Positions 37,801 to 51,900 of a DNA stretch of 64,000 nt are shown here, piece by piece. The translations under genes were made by a program, and so were the position numbers. Below the pieces are notes generated by a model, which saw only the letters and a list, made by a program, of their open reading frames with translations, had not been told where the DNA came from and made no database searches. The DNA comes from Hymenolepis diminuta. Taxonomy: Eukaryota; Platyhelminthes; Cestoda; Cyclophyllidea; Hymenolepididae. How positions within the stretch are numbered: the first letter of the stretch is position 1; each line of letters begins with the position of its first letter. Where the stretch lies: assembly GCA_900708905.1 (NCBI GenBank), contig CAADRB010000006.1, forward strand, positions 434,001 through 498,000, read 5' to 3'.

Positions 37801-40800
37801 AATTAACTTCTCCTTTAATCAAATGTGATTCTTAATGTTGATCAGTGGGTAAATTGCATGAAAATTTAACTTCTTTGGCGCTAGAGCAATTGTTGAATTA
37901 AAATTATAATCTTAAATTATACATGTTCAATACACTTCTAGTCAATGAAACACTTTAATAATTAAAAAGTAAGGACTACTTGCCAGAGACTAATAAAGTA
38001 TATTCTTATGATAGTATCAGACGTTTTAGAGTTCTAGGTAGAGCTTTGTGCACTTATTGAAGTGCTGTTGCAAGTTTGCATTAAGACATATATGAATAAG
38101 TATAATGAACCCGTGGATGGTTAGAAACGCAATCAGTTCAATTCCATTATTCCATAAATTGCTGCTGTTATCGCTTGTTCTACGTCAATTTAAACGCCCT
38201 GGAATTATGATGATGAGACAATTACCATCAATCAATATATTAACGGGTGTTATTTGAACTATGTCCATTTTAAATTTCAAGCAAATCAAAATATGTGCTG
38301 AGATAAATAAAATAAATGTAGAATTTTGTTTATATTATTTTTGAATGTTTTGCGTATTCTTAAAATTACCATTGAAAGGGAATTATATTTTTTCGAATCT
38401 TGTGCGTTTTAAGGATAAAAAGGGATTGGTTGAATCTCGAACTCTACAAAGTTAACTTTTCTGAGCCATCTAAATACTGTTTTGAAAGTAATGAATTGCA
38501 TCTTCCAAATCATATTTTTAGTTTTAATTATTTACTTATTCAATGATTCAATATATGTACATGGATTGTTAGCAATTGCTGAACTACTCCTTCCTTATAA
38601 GCTCAACTTTTAAACATAGTTTTATTAAAGATACTGAAGACTTTACATTTACGTTTATGAAGATATGAACAAGTTTAATATCATGTCTAATTCAGTGAGC
38701 TCGTGGGATTTTATCAAAACATCAGTTGATGATTAGTCACCTGACACCTTAGAAGTCTGCAAATCTGTTTCCTTTAATCTCTTAATTCATTTAACAGCGC
38801 ATTTGTTTACCAGGAAATGGTTTACATTGATTTTTCGGAGAGCAACAATTGCTATATTGTCAAATTAATTTTCTTAATTTAAGCTGACATTTTGCAAATC
38901 TCCTGTCCTGTTCGTGGAAATAACCATGGTTATATAAATGGATTTTAATAAAATTGTGCGTTTTATTTAACTACAGCTTATTTATACTAATTTTCCATGT
39001 TTTAACTACCTTGCACTAACACAAACAGAACATGGAAAACTGTAGAAAATCGTGGTCTGTTTGGAGTATAAAATGATAAATTTTAACCCAAATCCTTTGA
39101 TTTAAGAAAAGAAATTATTAAATAGAACCTGAGTTTGCCTGGCTCCTAGGATTTACAACCTTAGAAGAAATAAATTTGTAAAATCTTTTCTACATCATGT
39201 TTTTATCAGTTTATTACTGAATATTTAAATATTCGTCTAAATGAAGAAGGCGTTTTCATAGATATTCGTTTTTTCAGTCATTATGCATTATCTCATAAAT
39301 TACTTTGTAAATTTTAAAATATATTTTAGGTTTTATGAAACAACTAAGGCTTAAATCATGTTTAACAATTTAAATTAAAATTAATAATTTTCATTTACAT
39401 AACCGATTTCAAAATATGAAATCTGCCAACAGAGGCTGAATGGATTTTTTCCAAATGTCAATTTTAAAGGGCCTAAGTTGACAAAGTTTAATTCTACTAC
39501 CTCGACTTAGCGTTGAGGTAGCTGCATTCAATAAAATCAAGAGAATGTAAGGATTTGATTTCACATTTTCAAATTTGCCTAAAACTGCGAAAGCTCTTGA
39601 TTAACATTCCCCAATATGGAATGATATTAACTCAAACTCTAGAATCTGCTATATTTAGTAACGTAGTTATTTAAGATCCTGAAAAATGCAGTGCTTATCT
39701 TATTGACTTATATTTCTGTCTTGGTAAAGTGAAACTTCACTGCGTATCACCTTTCAAACAGTTTCAACTACATGCATCAAAAAATCCAATAGAATAGCAC
39801 AATTTTCTACAGTTTAACAAGTCGAATAAAGGTCCTTAATAGAGCCACGAAAATTCTCGTAAAAATCCATCGTGCTTTTTAAGGTTTAATAATGACCAAT
39901 TTTGCATTAAAAAGCAATTGAAAATCAAGTTTAATATTATAGATACATTTATTTTGACAATTAATTCCATTTAATGAGTCGTGTCTACAATGAATTTAAA
40001 GAAAGTGAATGTTTCTATTAATTATTAATGTAAAATTTTGGTAACCTGACAAGGAATTCACAGTAGCCCAAAATAAAACATGCTGATGATGGGAATGTTT
40101 CATTTAGTGATTCATATAACGTAAAAAATATTTTTACTTGAGAAGCTAGTGAGAGAAATATGGTAAATTTGCTCAAGCTAATTATTGAATATTGTCAGTG
40201 AATAATTTAAATATAGCAAAGTTGATTAAGTAAAAGGCGAATTACTTAGCATTGGTTAAGTTATTTATTGTTTGCTAAGCAAAAAGTAAAGAAATCCTCT
40301 GTTTTGCTTGGCTATTCTCTTATTTAATGTGGAAATAATATAAAAATATCAAACGAGTAAACGAAAATCATCAGTCCATTTCGTTTGACCAGCAAATTTA
40401 TTGAAAGAAAGAAGTGGAGATTTAAAATAAGATAAGATAAAAGATAATACCGAAAATATTTTTATTGTTTACCATTAAAAAGATAGTAAGAAGTGTATTT
40501 TTGTTTAAAAATAAGAGATATATAGTTTTATACTATATCCATATCTATGTTTCCTTATTAGGCCTTTGAAAATTATTGAAATATAAATTCAGCAAGGATT
40601 TTTAAATAGAACCTTAACTGAAATATCTTCTCAGATCAAAACGATCGTTGGAATTAATTTGGACCAATTAACACTCAATCAAAAATAAATCCTTGCTTTT
40701 CAGGATAAAAATGATCAAATTAAACATTTTTCTCTTCAATTTAAAATAAAATTTACAAGTATGCGTCTGATTGTCTAACATGTGAAACATATACTGGCAT

Positions 40801-41331
40801 TTACTTAAAGAATGACTCTCTGTGCATTCCCAAATTATTCTTTATTTGCATTCTCCATGGCAATAATTTGATTTTTCGTCCACAACGCAGTAGTGATGCC
40901 TTTATGCCTCTATGATTCGAAATTCCTATCTGTCATGTCTAAATGTAAAATATGGTAAAATAGGATTTTTCTATTATTAACTCAATAAAATGTGCAGTAA
41001 TTTCCAGCAGAAAATCAAATTATCAATCAGTTTGGTTTTTTGGTGGAAAAAATAAAGAAATACCGGAATTAAAATAAAAATACGATTTTAAAATAATAAA
41101 ACACGGAAACATAGTAATACTTACATTTGTTTAATCTAAGATGTTTTCTTCATTCGTATGATTCATAACAGCGGTAAACAGTTAACAAAGTTGCATCAGA
41201 ATTGGCAAAATACTCAAGCAGTCTTTTAAAAAATGAAATGGTGGATCGATGATAGTATATACTAAAGTCAGCAAGTCAATAATCGTAAGTGAACTAATAT
41301 TATTAATACCATTAATCAGAAATTTTAAGAT
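25880..41331. other. About 15 kb without recognised gene
   Basis: I read both strands for splice-bounded conserved motifs, RNA genes and repeats and found none I can support. A short AAG microsatellite occurs at about 36505-36521. The stretch may be intergenic, or intronic to the minus-strand Ig-domain gene whose remaining 3' exons must lie at coordinates below 59.4 kb. Confidence 0.45.
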
Positions 41332-41811
41332 TGTAGTTAGTTTTGGTAGTGGAGCTAACAAGAACCGAGGTCACCAATTTAACAGTTACTAAAGTGCAGG
41401 AACTAATGATCTTGGTTGTAGAAGCTAAGACCATAACTAACAGCTAACGACAGTAACCACTGCTACATAGCAGAAGACCAAAAAGCTGATTAGGTCAAAA
41501 TGTACTAAACAAACCACGATAAGAATTCAAGGGAGTACGAGAGAGATGAGGAACGTAGGAGATGAGAAGGAGGTGTAGGAATCTGTAACCGATACGAGCG
41601 AGTGTATGTGTATGGGTGGAAATACAAGGACAATGTATATGCGTCGCTGGGGCAAGACGTGTATGAGGATTGAATGCAGTGTATTTTTAATGAAGCGGAA
41701 CAGTAATATAAGGAAGGAAATGGTAAATGCATTTAGACAAGACAGATATGGATTTTGATTTATAGAGCCTTAAGGACATCACTACGGCTCCTTGGACGAA
41801 AAAAGTAGACA
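41332..41811 (-). mobile_element. LTR-like dispersed repeat (family 2, copy A)
   Basis: This block resembles the one at 48532-48910 over most of its length: both share ccgaggtcaccaRttt near the left end, a purine-rich middle (gagagagatg... then aggag/aaggg, then gtgt-rich), tttttaatgaaRcgg, and acgaaaaa near the right end. Read on the minus strand it ends ...TTGGTGACCTCGG...CTACA, a motif also found near the 3' end of the family 1 element at 14.7-15.2 kb (AACTGGTGACCC...CTACA), which suggests an LTR in minus orientation with the 3' end at about 41332. Left TGTAG and right TAGACA could be degenerate terminal inverted repeats. No target duplication and no coding region were found. Boundaries are approximate. 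Confidence 0.5.
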
Positions 41812-42517
41812 ATGCAATTATAAACCAGTTCAAATAGACATAACATCAATATGACTATGCAGTGAACTTAAATATTATAATTTTAAAAATAGCTTTTATT
41901 TATTTTATGCATATGCCGTGGTCGATGCAAATGTCAAAACTTAGCGCGATTACTTTATTCATTCCGATTTCTCAGCTTATTTTCTTATTACTACATGTGC
42001 TGCCTAAATTTCAATTTTTTAAGTGGGATCATTTTTTAATTTAAATTAAATAATTTGTCTAGATGAAGACACATTCATTAAATAATAATGCAATTCTATT
42101 TTATTCGATTTACAACCTCACTTGAGAATTAATGAATAAGTTTATATTAGAAGTATTAAAGAATGATATACTTTCCATAAGCCTTCGTGCATCCTTTTTC
42201 CATTAAATCACGTGGCAGACGCTCTAGGAGAACCTTAGACTGGCTAAAATATTACGTTTAGAAACATGTTTACTTAAAAAATAAAGTAATATAATTATTA
42301 TCTGGCACCATTATTATATCTGAACAATCTCGATATTGTGTTTGTGAAAAGGATAGTAACAGCAGCCCTTAATATGCAAGTTTTCTGCTCAAATAGGGGA
42401 GGCATTAAATGTGAAGTACAATGTCTTCAAGTTCAAGAGCATATGTGTGCTTTAATTGGTCGGGACGATTGTAGGAAGAGGAGGGGTCAGTGCAGACAGG
42501 ACTGGTTAATAACAAAG
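41812..42517. other. Unassigned; may include distal part of the next LTR-like repeat
   Basis: From about 42380 onward the sequence is richer in G+C than its surroundings and may be the 3' half of the minus-oriented family 1 copy, but it is too diverged for me to align base by base. The left part is ordinary A+T-rich DNA. Confidence 0.35.
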
Positions 42518-42738
42518 CGGACTAAGCGGTGTCGGCTACTATCGTCCGAGGTATGCTTACCTTTTCCGATCGATAAGAAATAGGCCAGTTGAGGACACAC
42601 GATGTTTGTCTATGAAGTGCTTGGATTGCAGGAATGGTTAAAGGTTTACAGAGATTACCTATGAGGACAAGATAATCAAATTTGGTGATGATTAGGAATG
42701 GTGTAAGATAAAATATTTCGGAGAAGAGGTATTCATCC
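42518..42738 (-). mobile_element. LTR-like repeat (family 1, copy B), partial and inverted
   Basis: Read on the minus strand from 42738, this begins ggatgaataCCTCTTCTccgaaatattt and continues through ctgtaaacctttaacc, acaaacatcgtgt, ctggcctat and ggaaaaggtaa to cgcttagtc. The same series of words, in the same order and nearly the same spacing, occurs on the plus strand at 14744-14950. The two are therefore copies of one dispersed element inserted in opposite orientation. Past 42518 the similarity fades; weaker resemblance may reach about 42380. No coding frame or target duplication was seen. Confidence 0.72.
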
Positions 42739-45700
42739 TTTAAGCACAAGCAAGGATTTCGGAAACGTTTTCAAGGTGAATTAATTTTACTTAACAATCA
42801 TCAGCTTTATCGCACTTTATCTACTTTTCTGGACAAAATCAGTAAATTTTACTTCCCCCAGATTATACATTGAAATCTCCTTATTCATAAAATTGTACGA
42901 TTCGAATAGTGAATAATCACAATCTTATGATTAAATAGCAAATAGCTTATCCAACTGATAATTTGACAATAAGAGTGTATATCTTTATAGAAATATTACC
43001 TTTGTTAACATCTACCTTCTCAAATGTTTTTAGTGTTAAAGACGCTATTGGCTATTATATAAATGAAAAGATTTCTACAAACTCTGAGAACTAAGCCCCA
43101 ATTGTTATAGGATTGGCTTATTTTTGGCCTTGGTTTATTCATTTCAATATATTTGTTATCATTGAAATAGAATAAGTGACAAACTTTCATTAACAACACT
43201 ATATGAATGCATATTTTTAAATTGAGGACAAAACAGGAAAAACAACTTTTAGCTTTTTGATATTATTGTTTCAAACTTTTGAAGAATACTTTTAGGAATT
43301 GATTTTTCACTATTTAATTTCATGGTTCTATTAATTTAGCAGTCAACAGTGTGGCATAATATTCCAAAATGCTCTCTAAAATACATTTAGCAATAAGTTA
43401 TTTTGTAATATGCAAATGGTGAGCAGAGAAGGAAAAGATAAAGGTATGTGCATCAACTCAATCGACTCGAATAAGATTGATAGCAGTAGAAAACTAGATC
43501 TCTTTAATAATAATAGTAGGAATATATAACCCTAGAAATACTTTTTCATCTAGTCAATGTGTGTCAAGAATCTGATCAACAGGTTTTTAATGGTAATGAA
43601 AATTTGTCATTTTTGCTTTTCAATGGAACCTACCTATTTACTAATACAGGGACTTCCTGGTTGTCACCAAGTATAGGCATAATAAAAAATAAATGTCTCA
43701 AATTCTCGGCCAAGAGAAATTTGGTAGTTGCATTAAGTCGATCAACTATTTAAAAAAAACTAATTCAACACCAATGTTGTTTGTGTTACAAAAATCTCCT
43801 CAGAAAGCTTTTTGTTATAACTGTGAATGTAGTTCCGCTTATTGTTTTTAATAAGACAAACAATGCTATTCTATAAGCGGAGAAATAACTGAACTGTGTT
43901 AAAGTGATGGATAGTGGTGGTTGAATCGCAATCTCTTGGCATATTGGCCTCAGTCTTAGTATTGAAATTGACATTTACTAAGCTAAGGAAGGGGTTTAAG
44001 AAACTATTCATACCTGATTTGATCAAATGGATAACCCAAATATTGAAATATTGAAATTAGTGGCACCCCTGTTCTTAAAACCAATCTGCATACTGTGAAA
44101 AATGTTTTTTATTATTATCTCCAAGTCTTGAGAACTCCGTACACAACTGCAGAAGGTTACAGAAAGGACACAGTTTTTATTATGCCAATTAATAGACAAA
44201 CTAGTTATATATGAGAACACGGGTAGGTCAGTCAGGAAGTTTCTCAAAGGAAGTTTATCAAATAATTTGATACTGATAGCCCTATGTGTCTAAGTGTCAT
44301 CTTGTACTCCTAGAATAATGCAGGTAATTATCTTCTATGCAAAAATTCAATACAAGATGGTATTGTTACAGTTGCATTACTCCTTAGATAGGAAGTTTTG
44401 CCATTAATTCCGAATGTTTATATATATATATGTATTAATAAGTATCCATTATCTTAATAATTTTCTTTTATTGAAGCTTCTTTGTGTATGCTTCTTACCA
44501 ATAAACATTATAACTAAGATTCCTGCCCAATTAAATGTAGATGTTGAAATAATTTATGAATATCCGATAAAACACACCAATTCTAAACTTAACATCAAAT
44601 AATAGGATATGGGCAAATCAGCTGTTAAAGAAAGTATTTTACCTTTTTTCTTGGAGGGCCGAAAGCTCTACCATAAATTTGTATTTACTTGGCGACAGTA
44701 GTTATGGTGATATGATATTTAAGGTGGAGCCAAATTTTATTCTCAATTTAAATGGGCTAACTATTAGTTTGGACCCAAGCCACAATAAAATTTCAACATA
44801 TAGGGGTTTTTCTAGTTAATTTTTCGTTTTTCTTCACTAAAAAGATGAAATGCAAAACAAATAAACTTAAACTTTGTTATAACCATTAAAATCCACAAAT
44901 ATTTCCTTAATTCTGGAAAAGAGAATAAAGGAATTTGCCTATTGTTCTTAATAAAATAAATGTGGCATAATGGTGGAAATCCTTATTATTGGTAATAGAT
45001 CACATTAGAAATCGAGAACCAACTAAATCATTTCTCGGAAACCGATGGATGTTTGCATTATGTAAAAGAGAAGGTGGCATTTGATGCACCTACTTAAACA
45101 TTTGCGATAAAGAAAAACTCATGTTTTATTAAAATGATCTCCATCTATTGAAACATATTTCTATCAAGTTATTAAAAAATCTCAGCCATTTTGTGATGTT
45201 TGTTGGTCGTCCTGTTTACTAACTTTCGTTTCTTGATCTGTCCTCACACTGATAAAATATTGTTATCTTCTAACTGGAACGAAAGCTACCTGGCTTCCCT
45301 TAGTCTCCTTTTCACCTTCCGGTTCCCAAGTGTAAAAAAATTAATGACATAGCCAGTTTAGTACATTCCAAGTTGAGCTCACTTTCTAAAGGAAAAGAAT
45401 ATTTTAAAAGATTAGTGAAAGTTATGCAACGGAAGGCAGGCCATACGGTATCGCTGGTAAAATCCAGAGTAATTTATATTTCAATAGATTCAACCAATCT
45501 TCAATAGCCAAGCACATGTTCTACAATAAATTTCAATTTATGAGGTTAAATCTATTGCCTAAATAGGGGATTTTAAGAAATCAAAAACACTTCCTTGTTT
45601 AGAAAACACCGCAAACATTATAAAAGTCCATTTTAAAGGCAAATTGGTATATCTTTTTCTTTATCGTGGCTATTACAAGTCTGCTTATTTGGGTGAACCG

Positions 45701-48531
45701 AAATGCCTTCTCAACTTGATCAAGTCCATCCTAATCTTCGTTACTATTTTTAATGAATAAAATTAAATAATTTTTCCCCGTTAAAGTGCTGATTTATTTA
45801 ATATTATAAAACTTATCTTATCTATAAATATGACCCAAGGGCATAAAAGTACACTGATTATATCATATAGTTTTTTGGGGAGAAAGACATGCCTTTTTAT
45901 TAAAACTAACGTAAAGGAGCAAAAATCGATTTGCGGATGAAATTGTTCTTCTAATCAAAATGCGCTTCTAAAATGCCTGTATATGTATACAAATTTAATG
46001 AATACCGATACAAACAGGAGGAAAAATAATTGTCACTTTCCTATATTAGGCAATGGTGTATTTAATTTGATTTGCAAATATTATCTTATTTCAGTCATGC
46101 GCTTGTACATATTTGTATAGTGAGATGAAAAACTTACTCATAAACTCCGACCATTAACCATATAGTTAGATGGCCTTTACCTTTAATCTATTTCACTTTA
46201 ATTTTCCAAGATAATGACTTTACGTGAATTTTGAGTCATTAAAAAATATTAACTGCTACTGAAAAAGAAAACTGAAACTTGGGTATTTATTTTGAATCAC
46301 TTTATAACCGGTATCAATTTATCATAGTAAAATTAAAGTTACTCTCACCCAAACTGGGATAGCTATTTCCATATGGAACCAACAGGATAGGACAGTCTTT
46401 CCAGAGTGAGAAGACCAAGAGTTAAATAAAACCACGTGTATTTTGGACAGTTGGAAATTGAATGAGAGGCGAAAGGTGGGTCGATTAGAGGGAGGAATTG
46501 GGAGAATAGAGAAAGGCGTCAGTACACCCGACCCGGATTGTAAAAAACAGGCAAAATGAGGTATAATGTGGTGGATAAAGGTCTTGTATCTTTAGTTTGT
46601 TGATGAACAGTGGATAATAAGAGCAGATGTATGGGTCAGTATAAGGAGAAACGGTGCGAATACTTGAGCTAACTGCACAAATGTGACATAATTCTAAGTT
46701 AAAAACAATCTACAAGTTCATTGTTTAAAGTTGAAGGCCTCAGTGGGAAATGAACTCTGAGGATCGGTTTATTATGAGGAAAGCTGTTCGTTCATTTAAA
46801 CAGTAATTTGTTTTATTTATTAAAAGTAAATTCATACATAAGATGTAATTTGTATAAGTGGTCACATGGCTTTACTGAAGTAGAGAAACGTGAAATGGGG
46901 AGATCACTGCTTTAAAAATATCCATGTTTATTTAGCTCTTATAGAGTTTAACGTCTTTATGCGGCATGAGATTAGAGCTTCTGGACTTCCTCAGTATTAA
47001 GCTACTTTTCCTTAAAACCTAAAACCTAATCACTACATGCCGCTAAATTACCAACCACACTGTACCCAATGATAGAAGTCTGGGAATTGCTTGAATATGT
47101 CAAGTCAAATAAAATATAGAAAGAGTTGCTTCTATGGAGGATTGTTTCACAAAGTTTAAGCAAAAACTACGTAAGCAAAGACGAGATTTCAAGGAGGTAT
47201 TCTTTGTCTGAAATGTAAGACAAGATGAAAGAGATTTATCAGCTAGAGTGACCGCCCCAAAATTACTGATTGATACTTCATCTCTAGTGTTAAAAGCTGC
47301 ATACTTTGAGATATTTTGGTAGTAACCGCTTTGAAAGCGATTGAGTAAAATTTGACTAAATGCCAATTTTTAAGAACTTTTGTGCTACTTGTATTTAATT
47401 AATTTTGAATTTCAAAAATCTATTAATATTTACATGTGAGTACTCTTAAATTCGAATTCCCCAATTTCTCAATTCTTGTGTTGGTGCCATTCCCAAATTC
47501 AAAATAATAAAACTATTAGTTTGTATGAGTCGAGACTTGTATTTTACCCATATTCATCTTTCTACAGCCGAGATACCAGCAGAATGATGCGGACCAACAT
47601 TTTTCAACGAAAAGATGTCTTTTTGAATGTCTTTTATATTATGTAGCCCTGTTTTTCACCAATACGTTTGTACGTATTCTGGAGAAATTATCCGTAATAC
47701 AACTGAATCCCACGTTATTTTTCTCAAGCATAAATAAAAGGAGGCTTCCCTAAAGCACTATAAGCATATCTAGATCCTACTCAGATATGCTCACTTATAA
47801 CCCAAGTCATCGATTTTTTCCTTTTGAAACTAGTAGCGCTGGATTCATCAGTGAAATTTTATGTATTATTCTAGCATCGTTGTAATGATTCACCTTAAGT
47901 ATTTATGCTCTATTTTCGTGCATTTGAAATAGAGTTATTCCATGTTCTTGTTTGTAATGCGCGTATAATGCAAGGATTTGAAATTTTTTATTAAACATTG
48001 GCAGTGGCAATAAATTCATTAATTAAAACTTAAAATAAATTCAACTCTATCCTTGGCAATGTCAGAAAAAATCTGAAAACAATTAACATTTATATTAGTC
48101 AAAAATGACATTGTTAGAAATTTCAATTGTAATTTTCAGCAGTATATCAAGTCTATTGTACACAAATATTTATGTATATGTACCCATTCTTAAATCAATT
48201 CCCTTTGATGACCATGAGATAAGTCGAAATATTTGCTTTCCTGATATCACTTATGGAAAACCATAAATTTCATTAATATAATTATTCCAGTACCATCCTT
48301 TCCGTGGATTTACTTTCTTAGCTGCTTCAGAATGTTGGAATTACTCCTAACCATGGTAACGCAATAAAAATCTTTTATAGGTTTTAATCATTAAATAGTA
48401 TCTAAACATTGAAAAAGCGAAATGTTTGAATGAGGAATAAAGCGAAGTGTCAAGTCGGCGTAAAAAATAAAGTCAGACAATATTGCTTTATCCGAATTCT
48501 GAAGGTGTGTAAAATTATTTATAATTTTAGT
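42739..48531. other. No recognised gene; one unassigned G+C-richer block
   Basis: Mostly A+T-rich DNA without supported exons. A purine-rich, G+C-richer stretch at about 46440-46690 looks like another old repeat, but I found no second copy in the window. The 88-codon minus frame at 47100-47366 has no recognised motif. Confidence 0.45.
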
Positions 48532-48910
48532 TGTAAGCGTGGCGTTTACAGGAGCCGAGGTCACCAGTTTATTTGGGTAAGAGGAACCAAATGGCCACCA
48601 ATTTTAGGAATTACTAAATAGCGGTTCCAAAAAGTAGAATACGAAGAGTTGTGCAGGCGAAAGTGCATTGGATAAGGCACAATAGGAATCGAGCGAGTAA
48701 GAGAGATGGTGGTCTGAGGTGATGAAAGGGAGGCGTAGAAGCCGGTAAATGGCATGTTTGTGTCTGTCATGTGTGCGTGAGTGTCTATGTCTTTTTAATG
48801 AAACGGGACAGTTTTAGAAAAATGTCGAATCGGTAAGCTCGTCTAGACATAATAGATAGGGTTTGAGTCATAAAGACATAAAGACATCGTTGCGACTTTC
48901 TGTACGAAAA
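48532..48910 (-). mobile_element. LTR-like dispersed repeat (family 2, copy B)
   Basis: This is the second copy of the repeat at 41332-41811, in the same orientation. Shared landmarks on the plus strand are TGTA at the left edge, gccgaggtcaccagttt (48553-48569), gagagatg, a gtgtgcgtg-like segment, tttttaatgaaacggg (about 48791-48806) and tacgaaaaa near the right edge. On the minus strand it ends AACTGGTGACCTCGG...CTTACA, in line with an LTR 3' end. Frames of 63 and 69 codons that cross it are explained by the repeat and are not genes. The right boundary is approximate. Confidence 0.5.
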
Positions 48911-51900
48911 ACCAAAATCTTTTCTTCGGAAGTGCGCTAAAAGAAAATCTGAAAAATGCCTAGGTCATCCTTTATACTCTTTAATACCCGAATATTCCTA
49001 AGCTTAATTTTCATTATTTGTTCCCTGAATATCTTTTTGAGGGCGAACTAATTTATTAAAATGCGCATGTGGTCATATCACATTAATTCGATACACAAAA
49101 GGATATACAATTATTTAGTGGTTACTTTGGCAGTTCATGTTTAGAAACATTATTTAAGTAATTAAAAGGTATTTGTTCTAGAAGGTATAAAAGGAGAAAA
49201 CAAACACAAGAACGTTTCCAGAGATTTTATCGAAAAACATGTGACATTGAGGAAGAGATAGGACAAACTTTTTTCCATTAGCTGTGTTAGAAACAGTGTC
49301 TTTTAATATGCTCTCTATATATAAAATAGCTGATTAAAAATTTTCCTGTTAAATTGCTACATTGATTATGAATAACACTGGAATAGGTAATGATTTTAAT
49401 ACGTTGACAATGAGGAAACCAAATAGGAGATACTATCTGAATAAGCAAAATGGGGAAGTACTCTAGGAGAGAATAAAAGTTAGGTCGGACTGGAGTATAT
49501 GGTAAAGTCATGATGCCTAACATCTTACATAATTTGAATTCTGGGATAGCTTCATTTCATAATTATATATCTGGATGAATTAATGTTCGTGAAATTCAAA
49601 ACTTTAAGGAAAACTGATTTGATTAAAAGATTGGGCATGCCGCTTGGATATCTTCTTTCAACAATGAGCGGGTAAGTGAACTGACAAAATCATTTCAAAT
49701 TTAGCAGAGACGGCTGAAGTTTTATCAATATAAGCATTATATTTGCTTTTTTAACGACATTATATCCTATTTTTGAAAGTTATTATCTATTTGGACTTAT
49801 TTTTGGCTTTTAAAAGTTTGATGAATTCAAAAATCATGTTTTCGAAAATTTTAGTTCTCGAGAAAATTTTGCTCAAAATCGCATAATGAACGGCAATTTT
49901 GTACTAAACCTCGAGAGAGAGAGAGAGAGAGAGAGGCATTCTCTCGTCGGCATCATAAAATGTTGCTTAATTATTATAAATGCTCCCACTGTTTACGCAA
50001 AACCCCACTCTCTGAGAGACAGTTGATTTTGCTAAGCTTTTAATTCCCCGCTTGGTTATCGCTTATATGCTTTTAGTTAATAATTTGGACAGATTTAACC
50101 CTGATGACACTTCGAAATTTATAGCGCCAAACAAACATTAGTGCATAGCTTATCGCAGGTTTTGAATGAATTGAACACAATGATTAAAGTTTAGAGACAA
50201 CGATCTGCTATGGCATACATTGATTTGCTTAATCGTAGGCAATGTATAATTTTAATTTGTGATTGATTTCGTTAACAGATTTTGAAATACATTTTCATAA
50301 GGTTTATTACAAACCACCATGGAAAGTTTCTGGTAAGCTCTGCTATAATAAACATCTTGGGTTATATCCATCTGTTTTCGACTCTCGGAAGAAATAATTA
50401 AATCGAGATGTCGTGATCAACAATTGTTTGTCAGTGGGATCCATATATTAAGGGTCAAATTCTTAAATTTAAACTTTGATCTGTAATCATGAAGTAAAAC
50501 GTGTACAATTTCGTGGAATTTAAATGAGCTCAAGACCTTTTGACACCCTAATTTTTGTCCCTCCTTTCCCTCAATTCGTCCTGCTTCGAACATGACTGTT
50601 CGGATGCTTTTCTATGATTTAGAATTATTGGTACTTTTGTCTCCCCATGTCAAGTGGGTAATATAATTAAGATACAATCCATATATACAATCTTTAACAT
50701 ACTAGTTAAAATTAAGCACCAATTTGATTTTATGCAAGAATGTATTAATTTCTAGCTTTTAACCCACACATTCTATTATTTGCCGTTTATTTTTAAGCTA
50801 TCTTTTCCAAAACCACAAGTACAATTTTTAGTAGCTCTCCAGAACTCTCTGGAATTTGGAATAAGGTGATAATATTTTGAACTTCGTTGGTATACTTTTA
50901 ATTTTAACAGTAATGTATATCTCTAGTTACGATTACAAAATGACTGGCCCAATTTTTAAATTGATCGGGTCTGCATACATATGCCAGGCGAACACGTAGA
51001 ATTCAAATTTGCCTAACCTTGCTTTATGTCGAAAGAACATTTGAAAGTTCTCCTAATACAAAGAAATCTCTTCAGTTAAGTTTATCCCTAATTTTTTAAT
51101 AACTTATGCCGACTAAAGCAAATTAGTATCAAAATGTAAATTATTTTCAAACATTAATTTTTTACACAAACAAAAAATTGTGCAAGCTACATAATCACCT
51201 ATTATTTATCAAGCAAATGATGCTTTCGCAACAATATATTCCGTTTCTTCTCGTTTGAGGCATTAATCAGATAAGTGCCGTTTGTCCGAAATTATTCGAT
51301 GATCTCCCACGTAAGTACAACAACAACTGTTGGTGTAACCAGCAGATAATATATGGAATTTAGGCAGCTAGACCATTCTGTTTCATACAGAAATATTAAG
51401 GATAAAAGTTTATATTATAGAGCTGGACTTATCCCATAAGCAAGAGTATTAATACTCCAACTCACTTTTAAACACTTATTTTTGACAGAGGAATAACATG
51501 AGGAACACACTCGTAGGAAGCTCGAATTCGGCTACTTACTTATTAGCCATAATTAATCAATGTAGAGACAATTTAACTCACTGGGGTACACTACAGTCGT
51601 GAATACTGATTTTAGAGACGAGTAGGTTAATCGAAGTGATAGGTTACAAGCTGATAATTAGAATGATTTTCAGAGTAAGAAAAACAAAACCCTGCTTGAT
51701 TCAGTAACCCAAATATTTTGATCTGATTTAGATTGAACTACCTGCCCAGGTATTTCACACCTAACTGATCGTTCGGGGAAATCCGACAAAATTCAACTCC
51801 AGGCTAAATCTAGAATTCATCAATATACGTGTAATACTAAATGCTATGGGGTATTTTCTATGGTTTATATCCTGACGTTCATTTTATTTCGGAACCAATA

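Noticed and set aside
41505..41732. 75-codon Ser/Tyr-rich minus-strand frame
   Set aside because: It lies wholly inside the family 2 LTR-like repeat, whose purine-rich plus strand reads as Ser/Tyr/Leu codons on the minus strand.
42338..42749. 81- and 75-codon frames on opposite strands
   Set aside because: They fall within the inverted family 1 LTR-like copy and show no coding motif.
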